14,240 nt of DNA from Faecalibacterium sp. UBA1819. GTDB lineage: Bacteria > Bacillota > Clostridia > Oscillospirales > Ruminococcaceae. A model generated the notes under the pieces. It did not search any database. It worked only from the letters and a program-made list of their open reading frames with translations, and was not told the DNA's origin. Positions 6,975 through 14,240 of the stretch are shown here, piece after piece. A program made the translations under genes and the position numbers. Where the stretch lies: contig DCEX01000001.1 in NCBI GenBank assembly GCA_002315015.1, positions 7,184 through 21,423 on the forward strand. Direction: 5' to 3'. Position 1 is the first letter of the stretch. Each line of letters starts with the position of its first letter.

Positions 6975-8123
6975 TTACATCAGCTTACGATACAAAGCGG
7001 CAATTTCTTCCACAGAAGTATCTTTCGGGTTGCCGGGACGGCAAGCATCCGCGTAAGCAGACTCGGAGAGGAACTGCACGTCCTCCTCCTTGACGATTTC
7101 TTTGAGGTCGGCGGGAATGCCTACGTCCGCAGAAAGCTTTTTCACCGCCTCGCAAGCTGCTTTGCGGTACTCGTCCTGCGTCATGGAATCAACACCCTCA
7201 ACGCCCATCGCGCGGGCGATTTCGCGGTATTTCTCACCGGTGCACTCTGCGTTGTACTCCATCACAGTGGGCAGCAAAATAGCGTTTGCCACACCGTGCG
7301 GCGTGTCATACACAGCGCCCAAGCTGTGTGCCATCGAGTGAACAATACCAAGGCCAACGTTGGAGAAGCCTTGACCTGCAATGTACTGTGCCAATGCCAT
7401 GCCCTCACGGCCTTCGGGCGTATTGTCCACAGCACCGCGCAGGTGTTTGGCAATCAGCTCGATGGCTTTCAGGTGGAACATGTCGGTCATCTCCCAAGCG
7501 CCCTTGGTGATGTAGCCCTCAATGGCGTGGGTCAGCGCATCCATACCGGTTGCGGCGGTCAAGCCTTTGGGCATAGAGGACATCATGTCGGGGTCAACGA
7601 CAGCCACTTCGGGAATATCGTTGGTATCCACGCACACAAATTTGCGGCGTTTTTCCACGTCGGTGATGACGTAGTTGATGGTAACTTCGGCTGCCGTTCC
7701 CGCCGTGGTGGGAACCGCAATGGTAAACACCGCGTGCTTTTTGGTGGGAGCAACGCCTTCCAAGCTGCGCACATCGGCAAATTCAGGGTTATTGACGATA
7801 ATGCCCACAGCTTTTGCCGTATCCATCGAAGAACCGCCGCCGATGGTAACAATGCTGTCTGCGCCGCTGGCTTGGAATGCCTTCACGCCGTTCTGCACGT
7901 TCTCGATGGTGGGGTTGGGCTTAATGTCGCTGTACAGCTCATAAGCAAAGCCCGCTTTCTCCAACAGGTCGGTTACTTTTTTGGTTACGCCGAATTTTAC
8001 CAGATCGGGGTCGGAGCAAACAAAAGCTTTCTTGTAGCCGCGTGCCGTCAACTCCGGCACAATATTCTCAATTGCGCCTTTGCCGTGATAAGAAATTGTG
8101 TTCAATACAATACGATTTGCCAT
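6975..8123 (-). CDS. fucO: Lactaldehyde reductase FucO (iron-dependent alcohol dehydrogenase)
   Basis: The 382-residue protein is a group III iron-containing alcohol dehydrogenase that reduces L-lactaldehyde to (S)-1,2-propanediol with NADH, the anaerobic end step of fucose use. It follows E. coli FucO closely, including NNPEFADVRSLEG, PTTAGTAAEVTINYVITD and EKRRKFVCVD. The nucleotide-binding GGGS is at 96-99. The iron ligands are D195, H199, H262 and H276, one position off E. coli (196, 200, 263, 277). The start is ATG 8123, with AGGGAG 9 nt upstream; the longer frame to 8144 begins before that site. It is the last gene of the operon, 32 nt after fucI. Confidence 0.95.
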   Translation of the reverse strand: MANRIVLNTISYHGKGAIENIVPELTARGYKKAFVCSDPDLVKFGVTKKVTDLLEKAGFAYELYSDIKPNPTIENVQNGVKAFQASGADSIVTIGGGSSMDTAKAVGIIVNNPEFADVRSLEGVAPTKKHAVFTIAVPTTAGTAAEVTINYVITDVEKRRKFVCVDTNDIPEVAVVDPDMMSSMPKGLTAATGMDALTHAIEGYITKGAWEMTDMFHLKAIELIAKHLRGAVDNTPEGREGMALAQYIAGQGFSNVGLGIVHSMAHSLGAVYDTPHGVANAILLPTVMEYNAECTGEKYREIARAMGVEGVDSMTQDEYRKAACEAVKKLSADVGIPADLKEIVKEEDVQFLSESAYADACRPGNPKDTSVEEIAALYRKLM

Positions 8124-8155
8124 TGGAAAACATCTCCCTTTCACCTATCTAAAAA

Positions 8156-9940
8156 TTAACGATAAAGCGGGCCGTAGTGTTTGCATGCCGCAAAGTCGGC
8201 CGCTTCAAGGTTGTCGGTACCAAATGCCGCCCAAGTGTGCGGACGGTAAATCTTCTCGTCCTCCACGTTGTGCATGCTGACGGGAATACGCAGCATGGAA
8301 GCCAATGTAATAAGGTCAGCGCCCACATGGCCGTACACCGTAACGCCGTGGTTGGCGCTCCAGTTTGCCATCACGCTGTAAACGTCTTTAAACGCGCCCT
8401 TGCCCGTCAGCTTCGGCACAAACCAAGTGGTGGGCCAAGTGCGGTCGGTGCGGTTGTCCAGCACAGCATGTTCTGCTTCAGGCAGGGTTGCGGTGTAGCC
8501 TTCTGCAATTTGCAGCATGGGGCCGACGCCCTCGGCAATGCTCACGCGCAGCAGCGTGACCGGCATTTCCGCCTGTGTTTTAAAGTGGCTGGAGAATCCG
8601 CCGCCGCGGAAGTATTCGTAGTTGGCACGGCACCAGTCGGTGGCCTGCAAGCACGCATTCACGTCCTGCTCGGTCATCTCCCAGAAGGGCTTCATGCAGC
8701 CTTCGCCGTTTTCGTTTTTCGATGCGCCGGTGCAGTCAAGCGCCGTTGCGCCGGAGTTGATCAGGTGAATAAAGCCGTTTGCCGCTTTGCCCTGCGCCTT
8801 TTTGCCGGTGACGCGCTCGTAAGCCTCGGGGCTCCAATAAGTGCGCACATCATGGAAGCAGGGTGCGGTGTTGGTCACCAGTGTACCCAGCATCATGGCA
8901 ACGCCGTTCAGCGTGTCGTTCTCGGTGGCAAACGGTGTGGGGGCTTTGGTGCCGTTCCAGTCGAAGGTCGAAGCCAAAATTGCCTCGGTGAAGTCGCCGT
9001 TCGGCAGCCAGTCCGTCCAGTTGCGCTGGCCTTGGAAACCGCCTGCAATGGCGTTCTTGCCCAGCGCTTCCTCATGCCAGCCCAGCTCGGCGAGCTTCGG
9101 GTTGCCATAGAGAATATCGCGCATAATGATGCTCATTTTTGCAATGAATTCCCAATCCTTATCGGCGGGAACCACCTTGGATTTCGTGATAATTTCGGGC
9201 AGGTTTTTGCCCTCGTTGCAGTCAAGGCCCTCTTTGCAGTTGGCGCGAATCCAGCTAAGCGCCTTTTCGTATTCCTCGGGGTCGTAAATGCCCAGCGTCA
9301 CGCGGCGCAGGATTTCGGTGAGGTCGCACCACTCAGCGCGGATACCAAAATATTTTTGGAACATTTCCGCGTCGCAGTAGCTGCCCATAATACCCATGGA
9401 AACAGCGCCCATATTGACGTAAGCTTTGTTTTTCATCCAGCCCACGGCAACGGCACAGCGTGCATAGCGCAGAATTTTTTCCTGTACATCGGCAGGAATG
9501 GTTTCGTCGGTAGCATCCTGCACGTCGTGGCCGTAGATGGCAAAAGCGGGCAATCCCTTTTGGGTGTGTGCCGCCAGCACAGCGGCCAGATAAACCGCGC
9601 CGGGACGTTCGGTGCCGTTAAAGCCCCAAACTGCCTTGATGGTTTTCGGGTCCATATCAAACGTTTCGCTGCCATAGCACCAGCAGGGGGTCACGGTGAG
9701 TGTCGCCACCACATTTTCGCGGCTGAATTTATCCTGGCAAGCCGCGGCCTCCGCGCCGCCGCCGATGGTGCTGTCCGCAATCACGCACTGTACGGGTGTG
9801 CCGTCGGGATAGCGCAGATTTTCGCTGATTAAAGCTGCGGCACGCTTTGCCATGCCCATGGTTTGTGTTTCGAGGCTCTCACGCACGCCGCCCCAGCGGC
9901 CGTCAATGGTAGGCCGAATACCGATTTTGGGATACATCAT
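8156..9940 (-). CDS. fucI: L-fucose isomerase FucI
   Basis: The 594-residue enzyme interconverts L-fucose and L-fuculose (and D-arabinose/D-ribulose), the first step of the pathway, in the cytoplasm with Mn2+. It aligns over its full length with E. coli FucI (591 aa): [12 protein letters not shown] at the N-terminus, [37 protein letters not shown], and [16 protein letters not shown] near the C-terminus. The metal ligands E340, D364 and H531 correspond to E. coli E337, D361 and H528. The ATG at 9940 overlaps the kinase stop codon as ATGA and has AAAGGAG 7 nt upstream, so translation is coupled. Normal length, no lesion seen. Confidence 0.97.
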   Translation of the reverse strand: MMYPKIGIRPTIDGRWGGVRESLETQTMGMAKRAAALISENLRYPDGTPVQCVIADSTIGGGAEAAACQDKFSRENVVATLTVTPCWCYGSETFDMDPKTIKAVWGFNGTERPGAVYLAAVLAAHTQKGLPAFAIYGHDVQDATDETIPADVQEKILRYARCAVAVGWMKNKAYVNMGAVSMGIMGSYCDAEMFQKYFGIRAEWCDLTEILRRVTLGIYDPEEYEKALSWIRANCKEGLDCNEGKNLPEIITKSKVVPADKDWEFIAKMSIIMRDILYGNPKLAELGWHEEALGKNAIAGGFQGQRNWTDWLPNGDFTEAILASTFDWNGTKAPTPFATENDTLNGVAMMLGTLVTNTAPCFHDVRTYWSPEAYERVTGKKAQGKAANGFIHLINSGATALDCTGASKNENGEGCMKPFWEMTEQDVNACLQATDWCRANYEYFRGGGFSSHFKTQAEMPVTLLRVSIAEGVGPMLQIAEGYTATLPEAEHAVLDNRTDRTWPTTWFVPKLTGKGAFKDVYSVMANWSANHGVTVYGHVGADLITLASMLRIPVSMHNVEDEKIYRPHTWAAFGTDNLEAADFAACKHYGPLYR

Positions 9941-11346
9941 GTTGACTCTCCTTTTCTAAAAAAACGTTCCGCACACGCCCAGCGCTCGCTGTCCTTGGGC
10001 ACATATTGTGTGACCGTTTCAATTTTTTGTATCATCGCCCGCCCTTCGGCAAGGCTGTCAATTTCTCCAAGCGCTTTCAGCTGAAGCAGCAAATTGCCCA
10101 GCGCCGTTGCTTCCACCGGGCCGGCTTGCACGGGAACGCCCAGCACGTCCGCCGTCAGCTGGCACAAAAGTGCCGCTTGGCATCCGCCGCCCAAAATATG
10201 CAGCGTTTCAAAGCGCTTTCCGGTGATATTCTGCATTTCCAAAAAGGTTGCGCGGTACTGCCACGCAAGGCTTTCGTAAATGCAGCGCGCTACCTCACCG
10301 ACGCTTTGCGGCACAAATTGACCGGTTGCACGGCAATATTCCCGAATGCGCTCGGGCACATCGCCCGGTGCGGCAAACTGCGGCGCATTTACGTCAATGA
10401 AGCATTTCATCGGCTCGGCTTGCTCGGCCATGGCGGCAATTTCGCCAAAGCTGTACGCTTTGCCCTCGCGCTGCCATTGCCGGCGGCTTTCCTGAATCAG
10501 CCACAGACCGGTGATATTTTTTAAATAATTGATTTTTCCGTTTGCGCCCAGCTCGTTCGACATTTCTGCCTCGCGGCTTTGCGCGGTTAAAACAGGGGCA
10601 TCCAGCTCACAGCCGAACAGGCTCCAGGTGCCGCACGACAAAAACGCGCTGTTTTCCCCTTGTGCGGGCATGGCTGCCACAGCGCTTTGGGTGTCGTGAC
10701 CGGCCACGGCCACCACCTTTGCGCCCTGATATTCCCCAATCACTGTTCCGCTTTGCATCAGCGGCGCAAAAATCTCTTTGGGAATTTCAAATGCCGAAAG
10801 CACGGCTTCGCTCCACGTCTTTTTCTGCAAATCCAGCATTTGTGAGGTAGAGGCAATGCTTTGTTCACAAACAGCCTTTTTACAAAGCTGGTAGGCAAAC
10901 AAATCCGGCATAAACAGCACTTGCTTTGCTTTGGAAAGGTCGGTTTCCATCAGCTGAAACAGCGTATTGATGGCCATCAGCTGGCTTCCCGTCGCCGCGT
11001 ACAGGTCTTGTGCGCTCATCACGGAAAACGCCTTTTCCATGGTGTGCTGGGTTCGGCTGTCGCGGTAATGGACAGGCTTTTCCAGCAAATTGCCGTTTTC
11101 GTCCAAAAGGCCGAAATCTACGCCCCAAGTGTCAAAGGCGATGCTGTCCACAGGGCCCGCCAATTCCAAAGCCCGATATACTTCCCCCATCAGCTCGGGG
11201 AAATTCCAGCGCAGATGGCCGTTTTCCTCAATGGGGTTATTTTCAAACCGGTGAATTTCCCGGTAGGTCAACGCGCCGTTTTCATATTCGCCCAAAATGG
11301 CGCGTCCGCTGGAAGCGCCGAAGTCAAACGCCAGCAACTTTTTCAC
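9937..11346 (-). CDS. FGGY carbohydrate kinase, rhamnulokinase branch, probably acting as L-fuculokinase
   Basis: The 469-residue kinase has the FGGY plan: N-terminal phosphate-binding DFGASSGR (8-15), [15 protein letters not shown] (71-85) and VHYRDSRT (92-99), the GHDTQSAV loop with catalytic D218, SCGTWSLFG, and a late adenosine-loop [13 protein letters not shown]. These are closer to rhamnulokinase RhaB than to E. coli FucK. Its place between fucA and fucI, with no rhamnose isomerase present, indicates that it phosphorylates L-fuculose to L-fuculose-1-phosphate; dual use with L-rhamnulose is possible. The start is a GTG at 11346 with AAAGGG about 12 nt upstream; another GTG at 11367 has no ribosome site. 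It begins 23 nt after the aldolase stop and overlaps fucI by 4 nt. Confidence 0.9.
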   Translation of the reverse strand: MKKLLAFDFGASSGRAILGEYENGALTYREIHRFENNPIEENGHLRWNFPELMGEVYRALELAGPVDSIAFDTWGVDFGLLDENGNLLEKPVHYRDSRTQHTMEKAFSVMSAQDLYAATGSQLMAINTLFQLMETDLSKAKQVLFMPDLFAYQLCKKAVCEQSIASTSQMLDLQKKTWSEAVLSAFEIPKEIFAPLMQSGTVIGEYQGAKVVAVAGHDTQSAVAAMPAQGENSAFLSCGTWSLFGCELDAPVLTAQSREAEMSNELGANGKINYLKNITGLWLIQESRRQWQREGKAYSFGEIAAMAEQAEPMKCFIDVNAPQFAAPGDVPERIREYCRATGQFVPQSVGEVARCIYESLAWQYRATFLEMQNITGKRFETLHILGGGCQAALLCQLTADVLGVPVQAGPVEATALGNLLLQLKALGEIDSLAEGRAMIQKIETVTQYVPKDSERWACAERFFRKGEST

Positions 11347-11369
11347 TGCACCACGCCCTTTAATCACGT

Positions 11370-12059
11370 TTATTTCAAGCCGTTATCGAACTTTTTATAG
11401 CCGGGATGGCGGCCTGTTACTTTGTAGTAGCCGCGCAGGTCAATCAGCTTTTGAATATTCTCGCGGCTGATGTCCTTGCTGCCGCCCAAGATGACGGCGT
11501 TGATGGTGATTTTCGCCCACAGCTCCAAGCTCTCCATGCGATAAAAGGCGGTGATCACGTCGCTGCCCACAGCCAGTGCGCCGTGGTTCTCCAGCAGCAT
11601 TACGTCGTGCTCCTCCAAATACGGCTCGATGGAATCGGGCACTTCGGACGTGCTGGGCGTGCCGTAGGGTGTCAGGGGCACACTGCCGATGACAGCCACA
11701 TCCTCAATCATATTGTACATATCCATCGCTTTATGCGCCACAGCAAAGCCTGTCGATCCGGGAGGGTGTGCATGAACGACGCTCCACACATCGGGGCGCT
11801 TTTCATAGCAGCGCAAATGCATTTTAATCTCACTGGACGGACGCAGACCCTCCGCCGCTTCCACGATATTGCCGTCTGCATCAATGCGAATCAGCTTTTC
11901 CGGCGTGATAAAGCTTTTGCTCATGCCGGTGGGAGTGCAAAGGAAGGTGCCGTCCTCCAAGCGTGCCGAAACGTTGCCGTCGTTTGCCGCAACCCATCCA
12001 AGCTGCCACATCTTGTGGCACACATCGCAGATTTGTTCTTTGATTGTCTGAATATCCAT
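11370..12059 (-). CDS. fucA: L-fuculose-1-phosphate aldolase FucA (class II aldolase)
   Basis: The 229-residue protein is a zinc-dependent class II aldolase of the FucA/AraD family, cleaving L-fuculose-1-phosphate to dihydroxyacetone phosphate and L-lactaldehyde. The phosphate-binding segment NDGNVSAR is at 26-33 and TPTGMSK at 42-48. The catalytic acid E77 is in SSEIKMH, and the zinc histidines are H96 and H98 (VVHAHPP) and H159 (LENHGAL), matching E. coli E73, H92, H94 and H155. It is slightly longer than E. coli FucA (215 aa). It is the first gene of the operon; the ATG at 12059 has an AGGAAAGGA ribosome site. RhaD-like use of rhamnulose-1-phosphate is less likely given fucI and fucO in the operon. 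Confidence 0.93.
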   Translation of the reverse strand: MDIQTIKEQICDVCHKMWQLGWVAANDGNVSARLEDGTFLCTPTGMSKSFITPEKLIRIDADGNIVEAAEGLRPSSEIKMHLRCYEKRPDVWSVVHAHPPGSTGFAVAHKAMDMYNMIEDVAVIGSVPLTPYGTPSTSEVPDSIEPYLEEHDVMLLENHGALAVGSDVITAFYRMESLELWAKITINAVILGGSKDISRENIQKLIDLRGYYKVTGRHPGYKKFDNGLK

Positions 12060-12098
12060 CTTTTATATCCTTTCCTGCATCTAAATTCGATGAATCTT

Positions 12099-12123
12099 TT
12101 CCACATCGCATACAATGGTATAC
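12099..12123 (-). promoter_or_regulatory. Downstream copy of candidate operator in the fuc leader
   Basis: On the minus strand this reads ATACCA, seven extra bases, then CGATGTGGAA (12099-12108). It includes the near-palindrome GCATACAATGGTATAC (12108-12123, plus strand). The same ATACCA and CGATGTGGAA occur, directly joined, at 12259-12274 on the other side of the promoter. Likely binding site for a regulator of the fuc operon, which is not in this window. Confidence 0.4.
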
Positions 12124-12169
12124 TTGCAAAAAATGATTTTTTATCCGTGGGATTATGCCCTACATGTGA

Positions 12170-12198
12170 ATTATAACGCGCCGCCGCACTTTGCACAA
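12170..12198 (-). promoter_or_regulatory. Promoter of the fucose operon
   Basis: A perfect TATAAT (12170-12175, minus strand) is 17 nt from TTGTGC (12193-12198). It predicts an RNA start near 12163 and a leader of about 100 nt before fucA. It is the only well-formed promoter in the upstream region and is flanked on both sides by copies of a CGATGTGGAA repeat. Confidence 0.7.
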
Positions 12199-12258
12199 TG
12201 TCATCTTTAAACAAATTAACAATCTGAAATTTATCACTGATGACCTTAATAAAAATTA

Positions 12259-12274
12259 TTCCACATCGTGGTAT
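12259..12274 (-). promoter_or_regulatory. Upstream copy of candidate operator of the fuc operon
   Basis: The minus strand reads ATACCACGATGTGGAA, containing the inverted repeat CCAC-GAT-GTGG (12261-12271). It lies about 60 bp upstream of the fuc -35 box. It shares a 10-base block, CGATGTGGAA, with the copy in the leader, 160 bp away in the same orientation. Confidence 0.4.
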
Positions 12275-12439
12275 CCGCTTTGATTCCCCTTTGGAACATC
12301 GAAAAAGCACGCTGTAACGCCAATAAGTCCATTGATATTTTGATGTCGCTGCCGTTTTCACCGTGTTTTAAATCGGGCTGCTTTTAGCATTTGTTAATTT
12401 TTGTTAACAAAACAATGAGCATTTTTGGGTTTGCTGCAT

Positions 12440-12513
12440 AAAAAAACAGCGAACCGTTTGCCGCCGCTTTCCGTATACAAACAGAAAGCAAAGCAGTCAA
12501 AGGGTTCGCTGTT
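12440..12513 (-). terminator. Intrinsic terminator of the DUF2798 gene
   Basis: Perfect 11-bp arms, 12445-12455 and 12503-12513 (AACAGCGAACC and its complement), are followed on the minus strand by seven T. The 47-nt interior folds further through GCTTTC and GAAAGC (6 bp). It begins 13 nt after the stop codon and insulates the fuc promoter from transcription coming from the right. Confidence 0.85.
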
Positions 12514-12526
12514 GGATGCTGCGGTT

Positions 12527-13009
12527 TTATTCCAGCACGGTTCCAACCGGAAAGGCCGCGCGAAATACCTTTCGCACCAACGACCCTGCAATAAGCAGCT
12601 GTAAAGGCAGCGCCATGACAAAATTGCGCGGAATATTGTACAGCCATGCGCCGAGAATATGGCTCCAATCTCCCGTATGTACCGCCCCTTCCATAGCGCC
12701 ATACAGCGACATGATGATCACCATGGGCACTACCATGCAGGAGGATACACAAATTACTTTTTTAAGCACAGAATCTTCCGGCTTCACCAAAAAGCCAAAT
12801 GCAACGCCTTTCGCTATTTTGGACACGAAAAACCAGTCGCAGCACATAGCGAAAACATAAGCAATCGGAAAGCCAACCCACGCGGCAGTGATGACCTCAA
12901 AATCCAGCTTTCCATATTGAAGTGCAACGTTATAAACGCTCATCCAAAGCACCATGACAAAGCACATCAATACCGTGTAAATTAAACTCTCTCTTTTGTT
13001 TTGCGGCAT
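12527..13009 (-). CDS. DUF2798 family membrane protein
   Basis: This 160-residue protein has four hydrophobic segments in two similar halves, the pattern of DUF2798: about 10-31 (TVLMCFVMVLWMSVYNVAL), 36-61, 84-106 and 130-150. Family-like features include N-terminal KRESLIYT, the central GFPIAYVFAMCCDW, and in the second half PRNFVMALPLQLLIAG. The function of the family is unknown. I chose ATG 13009, which has GGAG 11 nt upstream; the in-frame ATG at 13030 lies before that site and has none. It has its own promoter and terminator. It is the next gene after the LytTR-DUF3021 pair, so it could be a regulated target, but its promoter has no copy of the LytTR direct repeat. Confidence 0.78.
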   Translation of the reverse strand: MPQNKRESLIYTVLMCFVMVLWMSVYNVALQYGKLDFEVITAAWVGFPIAYVFAMCCDWFFVSKIAKGVAFGFLVKPEDSVLKKVICVSSCMVVPMVIIMSLYGAMEGAVHTGDWSHILGAWLYNIPRNFVMALPLQLLIAGSLVRKVFRAAFPVGTVLE

Positions 13010-13057
13010 ACCAACTTTTTCTCCTTCCATTGTCGGGCTTTTGCGCCCTACATAATT

Positions 13058-13087
13058 ATTTTACCAGACGCAAAACCCTGCATGTAA
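13058..13087 (-). promoter_or_regulatory. Promoter of the DUF2798 gene
   Basis: On the minus strand TTACAT (13082-13087) is 18 nt from TAAAAT (13058-13063), with the extended -10 TGG directly before it. It lies about 49 nt upstream of the chosen start codon. A small hairpin (GGGC/GCCC, 13035-13048) falls in the leader. Confidence 0.5.
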
Positions 13088-13175
13088 GTATTTTTTTACA
13101 GTCAGAATGGAGAAAAAAGCCGGAAATTGTAAAAAGTGTATACAAATTTTTCCACAAAAATTGATTCTTTTCGTT

Positions 13176-13628
13176 TTACCGGTGTTGCATCTGCTGGTTC
13201 ATTTTCTCTATTTTGCGTTTCCAAACAAAATAGGAAACCACCCAAACAGCAAGAAAGATTACGACAAATATTGCCAAGTAGGAAAGCAGTCCTGCCATAG
13301 AATGTACCATCCAGTTGGTCACATAGGCAACGGCAATCACTGCTGCACAGGTAATCCCGAAGTAAACTGCGCTTTGCTTGGCGATACTCCAAGCATCCAG
13401 CTCCCAAATAATGCTCCCTGCGCCGAACACTGCCCCCAGCACAGCGCATAAAACAGTTTGAAGAAAAACGGCATTCAGCTCACTTCCCATTTTTGCAATC
13501 AGTTCCGGCATAACGGGATAAAACATGCCGTCCCCAATGCACGCAGAAAGAACAATGGGAATGACAAATCCAATCGCAATACCCATAGGAAGGCCGAACA
13601 GCGCTCGAAGAAATATTTTCTTTTTCAT
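13176..13628 (-). CDS. DUF3021 family membrane protein (partner of LytTR regulator)
   Basis: The 150-residue protein has four membrane segments, at about 6-31, 53-75, 87-108 and 114-136, and a basic C-terminal tail WKRKIEKMNQQMQHR, the usual plan of DUF3021. The family is typically encoded directly after a small LytTR DNA-binding protein. In LytTR regulatory systems, such as HdrRM and BrsRM of Streptococcus mutans, the membrane protein restrains the regulator; the same role is inferred here. Its ATG is only 9 nt after the regulator's TGA, with an AGGTGA ribosome site, so the genes are co-transcribed. No clear terminator follows in the 166 bp before the DUF2798 start; only AT-rich inverted repeats are present (13146-13163). 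Confidence 0.85.
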   Translation of the reverse strand: MKKKIFLRALFGLPMGIAIGFVIPIVLSACIGDGMFYPVMPELIAKMGSELNAVFLQTVLCAVLGAVFGAGSIIWELDAWSIAKQSAVYFGITCAAVIAVAYVTNWMVHSMAGLLSYLAIFVVIFLAVWVVSYFVWKRKIEKMNQQMQHR

Positions 13629-13637
13629 AAAATCACC

Positions 13638-14078
13638 TCATATGCCTAATACTTGCTTCATTTTCGTGACATAGCGCCGCGAAACATAGGTAACTGTTCC
13701 GTTTGTTAATGTTACAAGGATCGTTCCTGTCAAGCTTAAATCAAAGCCCCGCACCTTTTTTAAATTGATGATTTCAGAGTTTGAAATCCTTGCAAAGCTG
13801 GAACGGTTCAGCCGCTCCTCTACTTCATATAATCTGAGCTTTAGAATATATTCCCCTTCATCTGTTTGGGCAATGACTTTGCCATTCTGCGCAAAGATGC
13901 GATAAAGCTCTTCCTGTTCTAAAATTTCAACACAATCTTGCCGAAATCCCGCTATCACGCAATTTTGTTCGGCGGACAACCTTTTAACCAGTTCGTTCAC
14001 TTCATCCGTTATTTGGCTGGTAATAATTGTCACTTTGGTTTCTTGGCACTGCTCATCTATTTTTATTTCAATATGCAT
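13638..14078 (-). CDS. LytTR family DNA-binding transcriptional regulator
   Basis: This 146-residue stand-alone regulator has an N-terminal region of about 45 residues (MHIEIKIDEQC..., TDEVNELVKRLS) and a C-terminal LytTR domain from about 50 to the end. Family motifs are the strand IFAQNGKVIAQT, the central FARISNSEIINLKKV (96-109), and the end SRRYVTKMKQVLGI. It has no receiver domain, so it is not a classical response regulator; control by the adjacent membrane protein is expected. The ATG at 14078 is preceded by a G-rich ribosome site GGGGGGTG; the longer frame to 14129 starts upstream of this site and overlaps the promoter. A promoter and two direct repeats lie directly upstream, suggesting that it regulates itself. 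Confidence 0.92.
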   Translation of the reverse strand: MHIEIKIDEQCQETKVTIITSQITDEVNELVKRLSAEQNCVIAGFRQDCVEILEQEELYRIFAQNGKVIAQTDEGEYILKLRLYEVEERLNRSSFARISNSEIINLKKVRGFDLSLTGTILVTLTNGTVTYVSRRYVTKMKQVLGI

Positions 14079-14111
14079 AGGACACCCCCCCTTTTTTCCT
14101 TTGATAGATAC

Positions 14112-14140
14112 AGTATAAAAAATTTCCACGTCGCTTTCTA
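14112..14140 (-). promoter_or_regulatory. Promoter of the LytTR-DUF3021 operon
   Basis: On the minus strand TAGAAA (14135-14140) is 17 nt from TATACT (14112-14117). The -35 is weak, as expected of an activator-dependent promoter, and direct repeats lie 10 bp upstream of it. Confidence 0.6.
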
Positions 14141-14150
14141 CTCTTTTTCA

Positions 14151-14179
14151 ATAGGTGGCATTTTTTGAAACACAGGTGG
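14151..14179 (-). promoter_or_regulatory. Direct-repeat operator for the LytTR regulator
   Basis: The minus strand carries CCACCTGT (14172-14179) and CCACCTAT (14151-14158), seven of eight bases identical and offset by exactly 21 bp, two helical turns. The nearer copy is 10 bp upstream of the -35 box. LytTR proteins are known to bind pairs of short direct repeats with this kind of spacing, so this is the likely autoregulatory site. Confidence 0.65.
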
Positions 14180-14183
14180 TTTT

Positions 14184-14219
14184 AAAAAGGAGCCGCCTGA
14201 TTCAGAAAGAATCCAGGCT
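14184..14219 (-). terminator. Terminator of a gene to the right of the window
   Basis: On the minus strand, AGCCTGGATTC (14209-14219) pairs imperfectly with GAATCAGGCGGCT (14191-14203), with a bulge and a 5-nt loop, and is followed by CC and five T (14184-14188). It probably ends a minus-strand gene whose body lies beyond position 14240. Confidence 0.5.
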
Positions 14220-14240
14220 GCAAGGGGAAAAGGCTTGGAA

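Larger units (their letters stand above)
12060..12526. other. Regulatory region between the DUF2798 gene and fucA
   Basis: These 467 bp hold the terminator of the DUF2798 gene at the right end, the fuc promoter, and two copies of a candidate operator, all listed separately. A perfect 10-bp palindrome TTGTTAACAA is at 12401-12410, next to a second TTGTTAA at 12391-12397. Overlapping short frames here have no ribosome sites and no recognisable protein; I see no gene. Confidence 0.6.

Noticed and set aside
8177..9832. A 551-codon open frame on the plus strand opposite fucI
   Set aside because: It is exactly antisense to a clear FucI gene; long antisense frames arise from the codon bias of the real gene. 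The product is His/Val/Ala-rich with no family motif and no ribosome site.
12384..12752. Short minus-strand frames overlapping the DUF2798 gene end and its terminator
   Set aside because: They run out of frame through the DUF2798 gene and across its terminator hairpin; no ribosome site and no family resemblance.

Overview
The window looks like chromosomal DNA of an anaerobic gut Firmicute of class Clostridia (Oscillospiraceae/Ruminococcaceae type). Evidence is inferred from protein style: AIM24, DUF6273, DUF3021/LytTR and DUF2798 proteins, strong AGGAG-type ribosome binding sites, moderate GC coding sequence with AT-rich intergenic DNA, and a FucI/FucO fucose pathway. All eleven genes I accept lie on the minus strand, so they are transcribed from right to left. 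TGA is used as a normal stop (fuculokinase, LytTR), so the code appears standard.

From the right edge leftwards in coordinates: (1) 13176-14078 is a two-gene LytTR regulator plus DUF3021 membrane protein module, of the type called a LytTR regulatory system. It has its own promoter and a pair of direct repeats spaced exactly 21 bp just upstream of the -35 box, a likely autoregulatory operator. (2) 12527-13009 is a DUF2798 membrane protein with an extended -10 promoter and a strong terminator. (3) 6975-12059 is a complete L-fucose catabolic operon, fucA - kinase - fucI - fucO: fucose to fuculose, fuculose-1-phosphate, DHAP plus lactaldehyde, then 1,2-propanediol. The kinase belongs to the rhamnulokinase branch of the FGGY family. 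No transporter or regulator for it is in the window. (4) 6588-6974 is a gene-free stretch holding a 149-bp element bounded by perfect 16-bp inverted repeats, and two AT-rich palindromes.

Further left: (5) 5412-6587 is a secreted DUF6273 protein whose reading frame runs through the promoter and into the start of the next gene, so its true 3' end looks lost. (6) 4718-5488 is an AIM24-family protein with its own promoter and terminator. (7) 2930-4549 is a SulP anion transporter with STAS domain, interrupted by one in-frame TGA and otherwise intact. (8) 55-2685 is a two-gene operon of a P-loop kinase and a GH13 subfamily 18 glucoside phosphorylase. I propose this pair to be a stand-alone sucrose kinase plus sucrose-6-phosphate phosphorylase, by analogy with the Ruminococcus gnavus AgaSK/SPP pathway. 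That assignment is inference.

Overall the region is metabolic accessory DNA for host- and diet-derived sugars (fucose, probably sucrose), with a small sensory module. No tRNA, rRNA, CRISPR array, phage gene or transposase was seen.
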